Shown piece after piece: positions 54,401 through 60,816 of a stretch of DNA of 64,000 bases. This DNA is from Sporolactobacillus mangiferae (GTDB taxonomy: Bacteria; Bacillota; Bacilli; Bacillales; Sporolactobacillaceae): the NCBI RefSeq assembly GCF_023336505.1, contig NZ_JAMAST010000009.1:1-64000 (forward strand), read 5' to 3'. Position 1 is the stretch's first letter. The number at the start of each line of letters is the position of its first letter. The notes beneath the pieces are model-generated. The model was given only the letters and a program-made list of their open reading frames with translations. It was not told the DNA's origin and searched no databases. The position numbers and the translations under genes were made by a program.

Positions 54401-55051
54401 AGGAAATCGAGCAGCGATCAGGCACAAAAGCGTCTGATTGATGATCAGGCACAGACCGCTACCGTATTTGACCAAAAGCGCCCATCGATCATTTATCATT
54501 TCAAAGCGGAAAAAAGGCGGATCAAATTGTATACATTGACTTCATCTGAAGGAAGAGACACAAGCGATCCGAAAAACTGGTCAGTCTGGGGATCTAATGA
54601 TGGCACAAACTGGGACTTGCTTGATACGCGAGTCAATCAGAGTTTTAAATGGCGAGGCATGACGCGGGGCTTTTCCATTAAGAATCCAAAAGCTTATGCT
54701 TATTACAAGCTGGAAGTAACGAAGTCGAGCAGCGACCATCCGCTTGCCCTCGGCGAAATGCAGCTGCTCGGGTATTCGGGCATTGAATCTGGATTTAATG
54801 CGATCCGTAGCGAAATCATTCATCAGTTTGAACTGAAGAATCTGACCGAATCTGAGACTGCATCGCTGTCTCATGCGCTGACGCAGGCGCAGACTGCCTA
54901 TATGGATGGAAACCTCTCGACTTCCATATATTACATGCAATCCTATGTTCAGCTCATTAATTCATTTATTTATAAAGCGATCGCTCCGGAGAAAGTGCGC
55001 AGCAGCCTGTCTGCAGATGCACATGCCATGGTGAATCTGCTATCCGATTAA
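51413..55051 (+). CDS. Secreted GH92-family glycosidase with discoidin domain
   Basis: 1212 residues. A signal peptide (about 1-28) leads to an N-terminal beta-sandwich-like region (about 40-245), then the two-part GH92 module (about 250-935) with F-A-R-G-N-T-T-P-A-I-G, N-N-L-P-E-I-Q-S-F, S-L-P-Y-M-Y, and G-S-D-T-G-S-M-L-S-G-Y-Y-L-F-G-A-A-G-I-Y-P. A C-terminal F5/8 type C domain (about 985-1125) follows, with W-S-V-W-G-S-N-D-G-T-N-W-D-L-L-D, and a helical tail. GH92 enzymes are calcium-dependent exo-alpha-mannosidases. No LPxTG or S-layer anchor, so probably released. Start after AAGGGG at 51413. It stands alone between a repeat and a GNAT gene, with no sugar transporter nearby. Confidence 0.88.
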   Translation: MASRFSTKLIIFCVCLSMIIFNLPGQASGTVKAAESSSLFTTSFEKGEQQPTWTSTPERTKNEKTLTSGITALNGNGHTMTTLTSNGPDGLYNAAKNAGWSGTRVLTYSGASARSKKGYAYNKLFRVHIPVAENTELSYMIAPQPTKKDSEAQAASYVSIDLAFSDGTYLSQMNAKDQDGITVNPKAQGKSGTLLMNQWNQKKVELGNAAKGKTIVRILLAYHAPKTGVTFKGAIDDIRIGASSTGDLSKESAVDQVNILRGTQSGTAFARGNTTPAIGVPNGFSYWAPALNSSAKEQIYPYSKNNDPNNLPEIQSFSLSQSANDQNGSRQSLQIMPSGFSGTPSASRVGRSKAFKRADESASPYRYAVKFTDGMRAELSATSHASIMHFTFTGNQGSILFDNLDDRGNVTLHPENRSLEGYSDIKNTTTGAVNRLFFYAKVDRPVSDAEQLSGEDRDHVTSFFRFDTSKHRSVTLRMGISLIGTKQAEKNLDQEIDDKTSIKDVEKQAKKAWNQRLKRISIEGAQASQQITLYSNLYRLYLSPNDGSENTGSRKHPDYRYADLSVPGATSNTTTKTGAPVKKGQVYVNSRFAYSMQTVWPAYALLEPHLTGQLINGFLTAFKNGGGFDRDAGTAFADAVIKGVPGVHETSLYQAMLHAASTSEDGQDHSLNSYVPSSVKNSVRQTLTQAANDYALGKFAGYLAHKHPENTTYADDSSYYLSRAQNYLHLFNRSLGRFAARQASGKWAGSKSGTNQTDDSAYAFYVPQDGQALINLFGGKDQLIRQLDTYLNAQPDSKPDDDADTRLALSGKLGQFALDRPASPSLPYMYLTAAAPWMTQSITRTLLNRFYTGGAIGQGYLGSDTGSMLSGYYLFGAAGIYPLQKGSSDYVISAPYFKRMIIRLDNGKELVISAPEASDQNKYVQGVILNGQPLRSVTLSADMLKNGGTLVFDMGTAPSSWGTSSAGLPDSMTAQSTSGSSLFPKPLDDQTTHAAIRKSSSDQAQKRLIDDQAQTATVFDQKRPSIIYHFKAEKRRIKLYTLTSSEGRDTSDPKNWSVWGSNDGTNWDLLDTRVNQSFKWRGMTRGFSIKNPKAYAYYKLEVTKSSSDHPLALGEMQLLGYSGIESGFNAIRSEIIHQFELKNLTESETASLSHALTQAQTAYMDGNLSTSIYYMQSYVQLINSFIYKAIAPEKVRSSLSADAHAMVNLLSD

Positions 55052-55096
55052 TAATTGATAATTATGCTCAATGAGATATAAAAGGAGGCGTTGTTT

Positions 55097-55612
55097 ATGG
55101 ATCATTCAATACATGTCCGGGAAGCTGATCCGGCAGACCTTGAGACAATCATCGCTATTTACAATGCAACAATACCGGGACGCATGGTAACAGCAGACAC
55201 TGAGCCGGTCAGCATTCAGGACCGCCTGCCGTGGTTTCACGCACATCAGGCAGATCCAAGTCGGCCGCTTTGGGTTGCCGAATACAACGGAGAAGTTTGC
55301 GGATGGCTGAGTATAAGCAGTTTTTACGGCCGCCCTGCTTACCAGACAACGGTCGAGGTCAGTATTTACCTCGATGCCCGCTATCAAAGAAAAGGAATCG
55401 GTTCTTTTCTCATCCAATATGCCTTGAGCCGCTGCCCGGATTTGGGAATCAAAACAATTATGGCATTTATTTTCGGGCAAAATCAGCCAAGTCTGCGACT
55501 GTTCAAGCACTTTGGATTCCAAAGATGGGGCATTTGTCCGAAAGTTGCCGAACTTGACGGCGTCGCATGTGATCTTGTCATTATGGGCAAGCATATCACG
55601 GGACGGTCATGA
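55097..55612 (+). CDS. GNAT-family N-acetyltransferase (phosphinothricin acetyltransferase-like)
   Basis: 171 residues. V-R-E-A-D-P-A-D-L-E-T-I start, W-V-A-E-Y-N-G-E-V-C-G-W in the core and the acetyl-CoA loop R-Y-Q-R-K-G-I-G-S-F. Resembles the Pat/YncA group that acetylates amino-acid-like amines such as phosphinothricin or methionine sulfone; true substrate unknown. AAAGGAGG precedes the ATG. Confidence 0.85.
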   Translation: MDHSIHVREADPADLETIIAIYNATIPGRMVTADTEPVSIQDRLPWFHAHQADPSRPLWVAEYNGEVCGWLSISSFYGRPAYQTTVEVSIYLDARYQRKGIGSFLIQYALSRCPDLGIKTIMAFIFGQNQPSLRLFKHFGFQRWGICPKVAELDGVACDLVIMGKHITGRS

Positions 55613-55653
55613 CCATTCAGAAAATATTTTTCCAGCAACCGTTTTCAATCAGA

Positions 55654-55688
55654 AAAACAGCAGCAGGATCCACCGCCTGCTGCTGTTT
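55654..55688. terminator. Terminator between the GNAT gene and murB
   Basis: AAACAGCAGCAGG / CCTGCTGCTGTTT with a short loop; A/T runs on both sides serve both convergent genes. Confidence 0.85.
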
Positions 55689-55689
55689 C

Positions 55690-56610
55690 TTATTTTGGTT
55701 CCTCACCGATAATTTTCACTTCGGTCTCCAAATCAACATTGAACTTTTTCTTAACTGTTTCCTGTACCCGCCTGATCAGTTTCAGATAATCCGAGGCAGT
55801 ACCATGATCAACGTTGACCATAAAACCGGCGTGCTTGGTAGATACTTCAACGCCGCCGACTCTCGTCCCCTGGAGTCCACTGTCCTGAATCAGCTTGCCG
55901 GCAAAATAACCAGGCGGACGTTTAAACACACTTCCGCACGATGGATACTCAAGGGGCTGTTTTAATTCACGCAGTTTCGTCAACCGTTCCATTTCACTTT
56001 TTATTTCCCTGCAATCGCCCTTCTTAAGAGCAAATGTCCCTTCCAATGCCAGATAGCCTTTTTGAGAAATCGCGCTGCGGCGATAACCCATATTCAAATC
56101 ATCTTCGCTCAATTTGATAATAGTGCCTTCCGTATTAACAACGACTGCGCTGCACAGCACATCGGCGGTCTCTCCTCCGTAAGCACCGGCGTTCATATAT
56201 AAAGCGCCGCCGACAGAACCTGGAATGCCACACGCAAATTCCAGACCAGTCAGGCCGTGCTTTAATGCAAAATATGAAACATCAATAATGGACGCGCCGC
56301 TTTGCGCAATGATCCGGTTTCCTTCGCATCTGATCTGATCCAAACAGCCGCAGTGAATCACAATACCGCGGATTCCCCCGTCTCTGACAATCAGATTTGA
56401 CCCTCGGCCGAGAATCGTCAGAGGCAGCTCATTTTGCCGAGAATAAGCAACAATTGCTCCCACCTCCTCATAGGTTCGAGGAGTGACAAAGAAATCCGCT
56501 TTCCCGCCCGTATGTGTGAACGTGTAGGCACTCAACGGCTCATCTATTTTGATCTGGTCTTCTTTCGCAACAATGTCCAGCAAATCAGAGCACACTGCTT
56601 TTTTATCCAT
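55690..56610 (-). CDS. murB: UDP-N-acetylenolpyruvoylglucosamine reductase MurB (type II)
   Basis: 306 residues. FAD-binding region [12 protein letters not shown] and I-L-G-R-G-S-N-L-I, substrate residues in [18 protein letters not shown] and the catalytic C-G-S-V-F-K-R-P proton donor region. It reduces enolpyruvate-UDP-GlcNAc to UDP-MurNAc, a step of peptidoglycan synthesis. It lies away from the usual mur/fts cluster. Start at the ATG 56610; an ATG four codons upstream abuts the ribosome site. Confidence 0.94.
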   Translation of the reverse strand: MDKKAVCSDLLDIVAKEDQIKIDEPLSAYTFTHTGGKADFFVTPRTYEEVGAIVAYSRQNELPLTILGRGSNLIVRDGGIRGIVIHCGCLDQIRCEGNRIIAQSGASIIDVSYFALKHGLTGLEFACGIPGSVGGALYMNAGAYGGETADVLCSAVVVNTEGTIIKLSEDDLNMGYRRSAISQKGYLALEGTFALKKGDCREIKSEMERLTKLRELKQPLEYPSCGSVFKRPPGYFAGKLIQDSGLQGTRVGGVEVSTKHAGFMVNVDHGTASDYLKLIRRVQETVKKKFNVDLETEVKIIGEEPK

Positions 56611-56810
56611 AGTGCTAACCATTCCCTCTCGGCTTTATCGCCAAATTCCTGCCTTATTATTTATGCCATTGCCGGGCGGGTATGTCAACCTTCATAATTA
56701 ACAGCAATTTAAATCACAGCAAAACCAGGATTACAGGGGCATTCACCGGTTCGTCGGAATGCACGGTTCTCTCTCACTGATGTTCAGCGAGATCGGGCAT
56801 CATCCACACA

Positions 56811-56846
56811 AAAAGGGCGGAATAGAAAGCATTCGCCCCAGCGCCC
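56811..56846 (-). terminator. Terminator after the GGDEF gene
   Basis: On the minus strand GGGGCGAAT and ATTCCGCCC pair with one bulge and TTTTT follows. Confidence 0.6.
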
Positions 56847-56853
56847 GTTCGTA

Positions 56854-57801
56854 TTATAATTGATTTTGCTGTTCGCGTGACTGCTGCTTATTATAATACA
56901 TATATTCATCAGCCTTTTCGATCAGCTCACTGATCGTATTACCGTCATCCGGGTAAAAACTGATACCGATACTCAGCGACAGCCAAAGATCATAGCCATC
57001 CTGAACAATATGCCTTTTCTTGTTGTCCTCAATGCGCTCAGCAATATGCTGATAATCATCAAGAGAATGAATTCCGGGAAGCAGGACAAGAAATTCATCG
57101 CCACCATATCTGCAGACGATATCGTTTTTGCGTGTTGATTCTGTAAGCAGACTGGCGACACGCGTCATCACTTTGTCTCCTGTATTATGGCCATATGTAT
57201 CATTAATCTGTTTAAATTCGTTGACATCGATAAACATCAGTCCAAGCATCGTACCCGTTTTCTTTGCCTCATTCAGGTATTTATCGGCAAATTTATCAAA
57301 CAGTGCACGATTAGCCACACCGGTCAGTTTGTCATAATAAGCAAGTTTTTCGATCACTTTTTCTTTCTGCTTCAACTGAGTATTCAGATGAGACAGCTGT
57401 CCGACATAGGTCTGAAGCTGCTTGATTCGTTGAAACTGATTCGTGACATCCATGAATTCGAGGAGTAAAATGTTTTGTCCATTAGTCGCAATGCGATTAA
57501 TCTTCAGATTGACCCGGTGTTCCGGACTGACCATATTTCGATGCATCGCAGCCGAAAAGAAGACCGGATTGCCGCCGGCAGAAAGTCCTCTGATCGCACT
57601 GTGGAAGAACGGACGCCCCAGTTCAGGCAGAATATGGTCGATTCTGGCGCCGAGCACCTCTTCGCTCCTTCTCCCGGTCATTTTCTCCATAAAAGGATTC
57701 CAGTAGGTGATCATGAGATCTTCAGTGATCATCACGATCCCCTCATTTATGCAGTTGAGAATGCCAGACAGCATAGAATCCATTTTTTTCTCATCATCCA
57801 T
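56854..57801 (-). CDS. PAS-GGDEF diguanylate cyclase
   Basis: 315 residues, no membrane helix. PAS domain at about 5-115 (W-N-P-F-M-E-K-M-T-G, ending L-L-E-F-M-D-V-T), a coiled-coil linker (about 118-150) and a GGDEF domain (about 150-310) with D-K-L-T-G-V-A-N-R, F-I-D-V-N-E-F-K-Q-I-N-D-T-Y-G-H and the intact active site R-Y-G-G-D-E-F. It should make cyclic di-GMP from GTP. I saw no RxxD inhibitory site in the expected place. It overlaps the cheC stop by 8 nt, so its synthesis is coupled to that of CheC. Confidence 0.9.
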   Translation of the reverse strand: MDDEKKMDSMLSGILNCINEGIVMITEDLMITYWNPFMEKMTGRRSEEVLGARIDHILPELGRPFFHSAIRGLSAGGNPVFFSAAMHRNMVSPEHRVNLKINRIATNGQNILLLEFMDVTNQFQRIKQLQTYVGQLSHLNTQLKQKEKVIEKLAYYDKLTGVANRALFDKFADKYLNEAKKTGTMLGLMFIDVNEFKQINDTYGHNTGDKVMTRVASLLTESTRKNDIVCRYGGDEFLVLLPGIHSLDDYQHIAERIEDNKKRHIVQDGYDLWLSLSIGISFYPDDGNTISELIEKADEYMYYNKQQSREQQNQL

Positions 57802-58420
57802 TGTATAATTTATCAATCTTGTTCAGAATATCATCCAGAGATTTTAACGTCATATTAATCACAATCGCTCCGGAAATTTCCGTCCCCTCGATATCAAAAG
57901 CAAGGAACATCATCAGCACCAGCCGATAATCTTCCGGGTTAACAAAGTGTTCGGCACTCACATCATTCAATACATTAATTTCAGGCAGAGTGTACTCAAT
58001 AGGAATATTAATGGTGTTGCTTAATTCACCGATAATTGAATTGACAACTATATTGCCGATCTCCTTGACCGTATCAAAATCAATATCGTTGAACTCCAGA
58101 CTGTTCTCAGGTTCTTCCCTTGTTTCATGAAGGCATAGATCAATAAAGTGATGCATTTTATCCGCCGGAAAAAGCAAGCTGACCTTTCCTTCCAGCTGGC
58201 TGTCAAAAGAGATTGAAGAAACCATAACAGCTCCTTCAGCAACATTTCTGAGGTATTTATTCAGTTCGATTTTTGCGAGGCTGCTTTCCAGAATCTGTAC
58301 ACTCGGAATCGATAATCCGATACGCTTGTCGATAATCTCGGAAAGCGTAGATGCCGCCTGGCCCACACCGACATTAAACAGTTCTGTGAGAATATCTTCT
58401 CTGCTTATTTTATTATTCAC
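57794..58420 (-). CDS. cheC: CheC-family phosphatase
   Basis: 208 residues. Both CheC active-site motifs are present: D-I-L-T-E-L-F-N-V-G-V-G with L-S and later P, and D-T-V-K-E-I-G-N-I-V-V-N with L-S and P. CheC dephosphorylates CheY-P and in B. subtilis also binds CheD. The GTG start at 58420 overlaps the upstream response regulator by 8 nt. No cheD, mcp or flagellar gene is nearby, so this CheC probably serves the encoded regulator. Confidence 0.88.
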   Translation of the reverse strand: MNNKISREDILTELFNVGVGQAASTLSEIIDKRIGLSIPSVQILESSLAKIELNKYLRNVAEGAVMVSSISFDSQLEGKVSLLFPADKMHHFIDLCLHETREEPENSLEFNDIDFDTVKEIGNIVVNSIIGELSNTINIPIEYTLPEINVLNDVSAEHFVNPEDYRLVLMMFLAFDIEGTEISGAIVINMTLKSLDDILNKIDKLYNG

Positions 58421-58787
58421 GGCCAACCGTCCCCATGATGGCGCAAATCTCTTCTGCCTTTCGCTCATCAAGCGGCTTATTGATAAAAGAAAGAACACCC
58501 ATTTTTTCGATGACTTCGCGCACTCGATTCTGGACATCTGCGGTAAGCACAATAACTTTAGCTTCACGATCTGCTTGCTTCACTTTTTCAATCAGATCCT
58601 GTCCTCTCAGTTTCGGCATCAGCAAATCGGTGATCAAAAAATCGGGACGATTCTCTAAATAATTATCCAAACCTTCCTGACCGTCTCCGGCAAATAAAAA
58701 TTCAGTGTCTTTTGCATACTTTTTAAGAAGAGAATAGGTAATCTTCTGTGAAAACCTGGAATCATCCACAATCAGTACTTTTGTCAA
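58413..58787 (-). CDS. Stand-alone CheY-like receiver protein
   Basis: 124 residues, a single receiver domain with L-I-V-D-D-S, phosphorylation Asp in F-L-I-T-D-L-L-M-P, Thr in V-L-T-A-D and Lys in F-I-N-K-P-L. No output domain. Starts with TTG at 58787, six bases after GAGGTG. As the first gene of a CheY-CheC-GGDEF unit it probably relays a phosphorylation signal; its kinase is not in the window. Confidence 0.87.
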   Translation of the reverse strand: MTKVLIVDDSRFSQKITYSLLKKYAKDTEFLFAGDGQEGLDNYLENRPDFLITDLLMPKLRGQDLIEKVKQADREAKVIVLTADVQNRVREVIEKMGVLSFINKPLDERKAEEICAIMGTVGRE

Positions 58788-59205
58788 AAATCTCACCTCT
58801 TCTTCATAGCTGCCTATAAAAGGACTGCCCCATCGCTGACAAGCGAAAATAATTCTATGTAACTAGGCATTTATACCCTTAAAATTGTAAAAATAAATAT
58901 CTATAATCTCATTATAATAGGAAATAAGGAAATGACAAGAATCAGACACAGTTAAATGACAAACTGAATAAAAGATTGTTAAGCTTACGAAAATAATTAT
59001 TCCAAGAATATTTTTTAGCTCTACTTAAAAACGTTGCCCTTCCTGACTACGAAACGCTGGATTCAAGATTGAAAAATAAACAGTGGACGGCCAATACTTT
59101 TTCGCTGGTTAAGTTTCATGGAACATTATCGCAAATCGCTATTTTATCATTCTCCAAGCAAAAAAAGAGCGGCATATGCTCTCGCCGCAAAAAGTTAATT
59201 CTTAA
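58788..59205. other. Gene-free stretch, 418 bp
   Basis: AT-rich region carrying the promoter side of the CheY-CheC-GGDEF operon on the right and 3' sequence of the small gene at 59206. A GAGCGGC-type imperfect hairpin near 59168-59193 may end the latter. I found no ORF or known RNA motif. Confidence 0.35.
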
Positions 59206-59400
59206 TTAATTTATTTTTCTGTGAAGTTCATGCTTATGCCGATCAGCAAGAATCACAATTCCCTTCTTTGTCATCGCCTGCCTGATCAATTGCAGTTCCT
59301 GATACATCGCTCTGGATAAGAATCCGTTTTCAATGTTTCGTTTAATCACAAAGTAAAGTTCCGATAAATAGGTTGCTGAATACTGATCATACGCATTCAT
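59206..59400 (-). CDS. Small protein of unknown function upstream of comX
   Basis: 64 residues, hydrophilic and helical: S-A-T-Y-L-S-E-L-Y-F-V-I-K-R-N-I-E-N-G-F then E-L-Q-L-I-R-Q-A-M-T-K-K. GGGGG lies eight bases ahead of the ATG. I do not recognise the family; it does not look like Sda, SinI or a Rap-Phr peptide. It is divergent from comX, so a regulatory part is possible but unproven. Confidence 0.5.
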   Translation of the reverse strand: MNAYDQYSATYLSELYFVIKRNIENGFLSRAMYQELQLIRQAMTKKGIVILADRHKHELHRKIN

Positions 59401-59628
59401 ACGTAATTCCCCCACCTGTTATCATTACCCTTTGAAATCCGCCAATTCAATTGATATGTCAAAAGCAGCCACGGCTTTTCACAGTCTGTTCATAATTCAC
59501 GCACAATTTTTTCTATATTGTTACTCCCCATGCATTAACTATACACAATTGTTTGAATCTTGAAATCCGTATTTCCCGCAATTTATATGCAAAAAAATTT
59601 ATTTTATTTTTTAAAGGACAAAGGAACT

Positions 59629-59657
59629 TTGCGACAAAAGTCGAATTGACTATATGT
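59629..59657 (+). promoter_or_regulatory. Candidate comX promoter with operator-like repeat
   Basis: TTGCGA (59629) and TATATG (59651) with a 16-bp spacer make a fair promoter 32 nt from the comX start. The inverted repeat CGAC-AAAA-GTCG (59632-59643) covers the -35 side. Its TTGCG start recalls the left half of a ComA box, but the right half does not match well. Confidence 0.35.
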
Positions 59658-59688
59658 GTGGCATATTTGATCAAAGGAGGCAAAATTA

Positions 59689-59859
59689 ATGAATGAAAAA
59701 TTGTGGACTTTGGTACAGGAATTGGTCAGTCAACCCCATGTGAATGCTTCCGATCTGGCATTCGCAGGAGCTGAACTGGATCCGGATCTCGCACCCGTTT
59801 TTGTCAAACACATGAACCAAGAAGCCGCTACTCTGAACGATCCGATTGAATGGGCTTAA
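59689..59859 (+). CDS. comX: ComX-type quorum-sensing pheromone precursor
   Basis: 56 residues encoded right before comQ (3-nt gap) and preceded by AAAGGAGG. The precursor has the size of ComX (55 residues in B. subtilis 168) and its layout: a helical N-terminal half (M-N-E-K-L-W-T-L-V-Q-E-L), a G-A-E-L-D-P-D-L mid segment and a C-terminus N-D-P-I-E-W-A. ComX pheromones are cut from the C-terminus and prenylated on a tryptophan near the end; W55 is second from last. The ending resembles D-P-I-T-R-Q-W-G-D of strain 168. The call rests on size, position next to a ComQ-type prenyltransferase and the terminal Trp. There is another Trp at residue 6, far from the processed end. Confidence 0.82.
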   Translation: MNEKLWTLVQELVSQPHVNASDLAFAGAELDPDLAPVFVKHMNQEAATLNDPIEWA

Positions 59860-59862
59860 ACA

Positions 59863-60816
59863 ATGGCGTATATCAGAGAGCAGATCAGGAATTATTTATA
59901 TCATTGGTTGTCACATGTTGAAGAAAATAGTGAGATAGCCAATCTAATTTCTTCCCTTTTACACAACAAAGGGAAGATTTTTAATGACGGATCAAAATTC
60001 ACCTGGGCAGAATTTTATTATTATGTTGCACGTCTTTTTGATGAACGCGACGAGTCCAAAACTTCACAGATCGTGTGCTCAGCAGCTGTTGAATTACTTT
60101 TAGTGGCAACCGATATATTGGATGATCTGGCAGATCAGGATTCTAAAGGAGAAATTTTATCATCCATCGCCGTACCTCAGGCCATCAACTTATCTAATAT
60201 ACTTTGGACAAACGGGCTGGCGCTAATCAATGAACAAGGAGGGCATCATTCACTTACGGTCGCTATTCAGCAGTTGAAGAAAGCTGCCTACGGGCAGTTT
60301 ACTGATTTGTATTTTACCATTGACAGAAATAACAAACTGACGGAAGCAGATTATTTTGCACACATTAATCAGAAGTCAGTGTCTTTGACAAAAATGGTCT
60401 TTCTTATGCAACATCTTCCCAAGAAGACCAATGCGTTTTGGATTCAAATTGCGAATTATATAGGTTGGTCTGGACAGATTGGCAATGATACACGGGATCT
60501 TTTTGATGACACGAAAAACGATTTATACGATAAAAAAGCAACATTGCCGATAATAAAAGCAATTGAGGCAAGTCAAAAAAAGGGAGACAGATGGTTTTTG
60601 GATGCGCTTACCTCAACAGATTTTTCTAAAAATGGTCTAACCGTTTCAAAAATCCGAATGTACATAAAGCAAACCGGAGCCGTTAACTACTGCACAATTC
60701 TTTCGGAGTTTTATTTAAATAAAGCAATTCAGCTCATTAAAAAATATCAGAAAACCAGTATGCATAAAGATGCCTGCACAGATTTTATCCAGTTTCTTGG
60801 AGGGAACAACGATTAA
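59863..60816 (+). CDS. comQ: ComQ-type isoprenyl transferase for ComX maturation
   Basis: 317 residues of the polyprenyl-synthase fold. First aspartate-rich motif D84-I-L-D-D-L-A-D91, lysine-bearing Q-K-S-V-S-L-T-K, and second motif N-D-T-R-D212-L-F-D-D216 with T-K-N-D220. ComQ modifies the ComX tryptophan with a farnesyl or geranyl group and is needed for its export. It is a little longer than the B. subtilis enzyme. The start ATG follows the comX stop by 3 nt with no separate strong ribosome site, so translation is likely coupled. Confidence 0.88.
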   Translation: MAYIREQIRNYLYHWLSHVEENSEIANLISSLLHNKGKIFNDGSKFTWAEFYYYVARLFDERDESKTSQIVCSAAVELLLVATDILDDLADQDSKGEILSSIAVPQAINLSNILWTNGLALINEQGGHHSLTVAIQQLKKAAYGQFTDLYFTIDRNNKLTEADYFAHINQKSVSLTKMVFLMQHLPKKTNAFWIQIANYIGWSGQIGNDTRDLFDDTKNDLYDKKATLPIIKAIEASQKKGDRWFLDALTSTDFSKNGLTVSKIRMYIKQTGAVNYCTILSEFYLNKAIQLIKKYQKTSMHKDACTDFIQFLGGNND

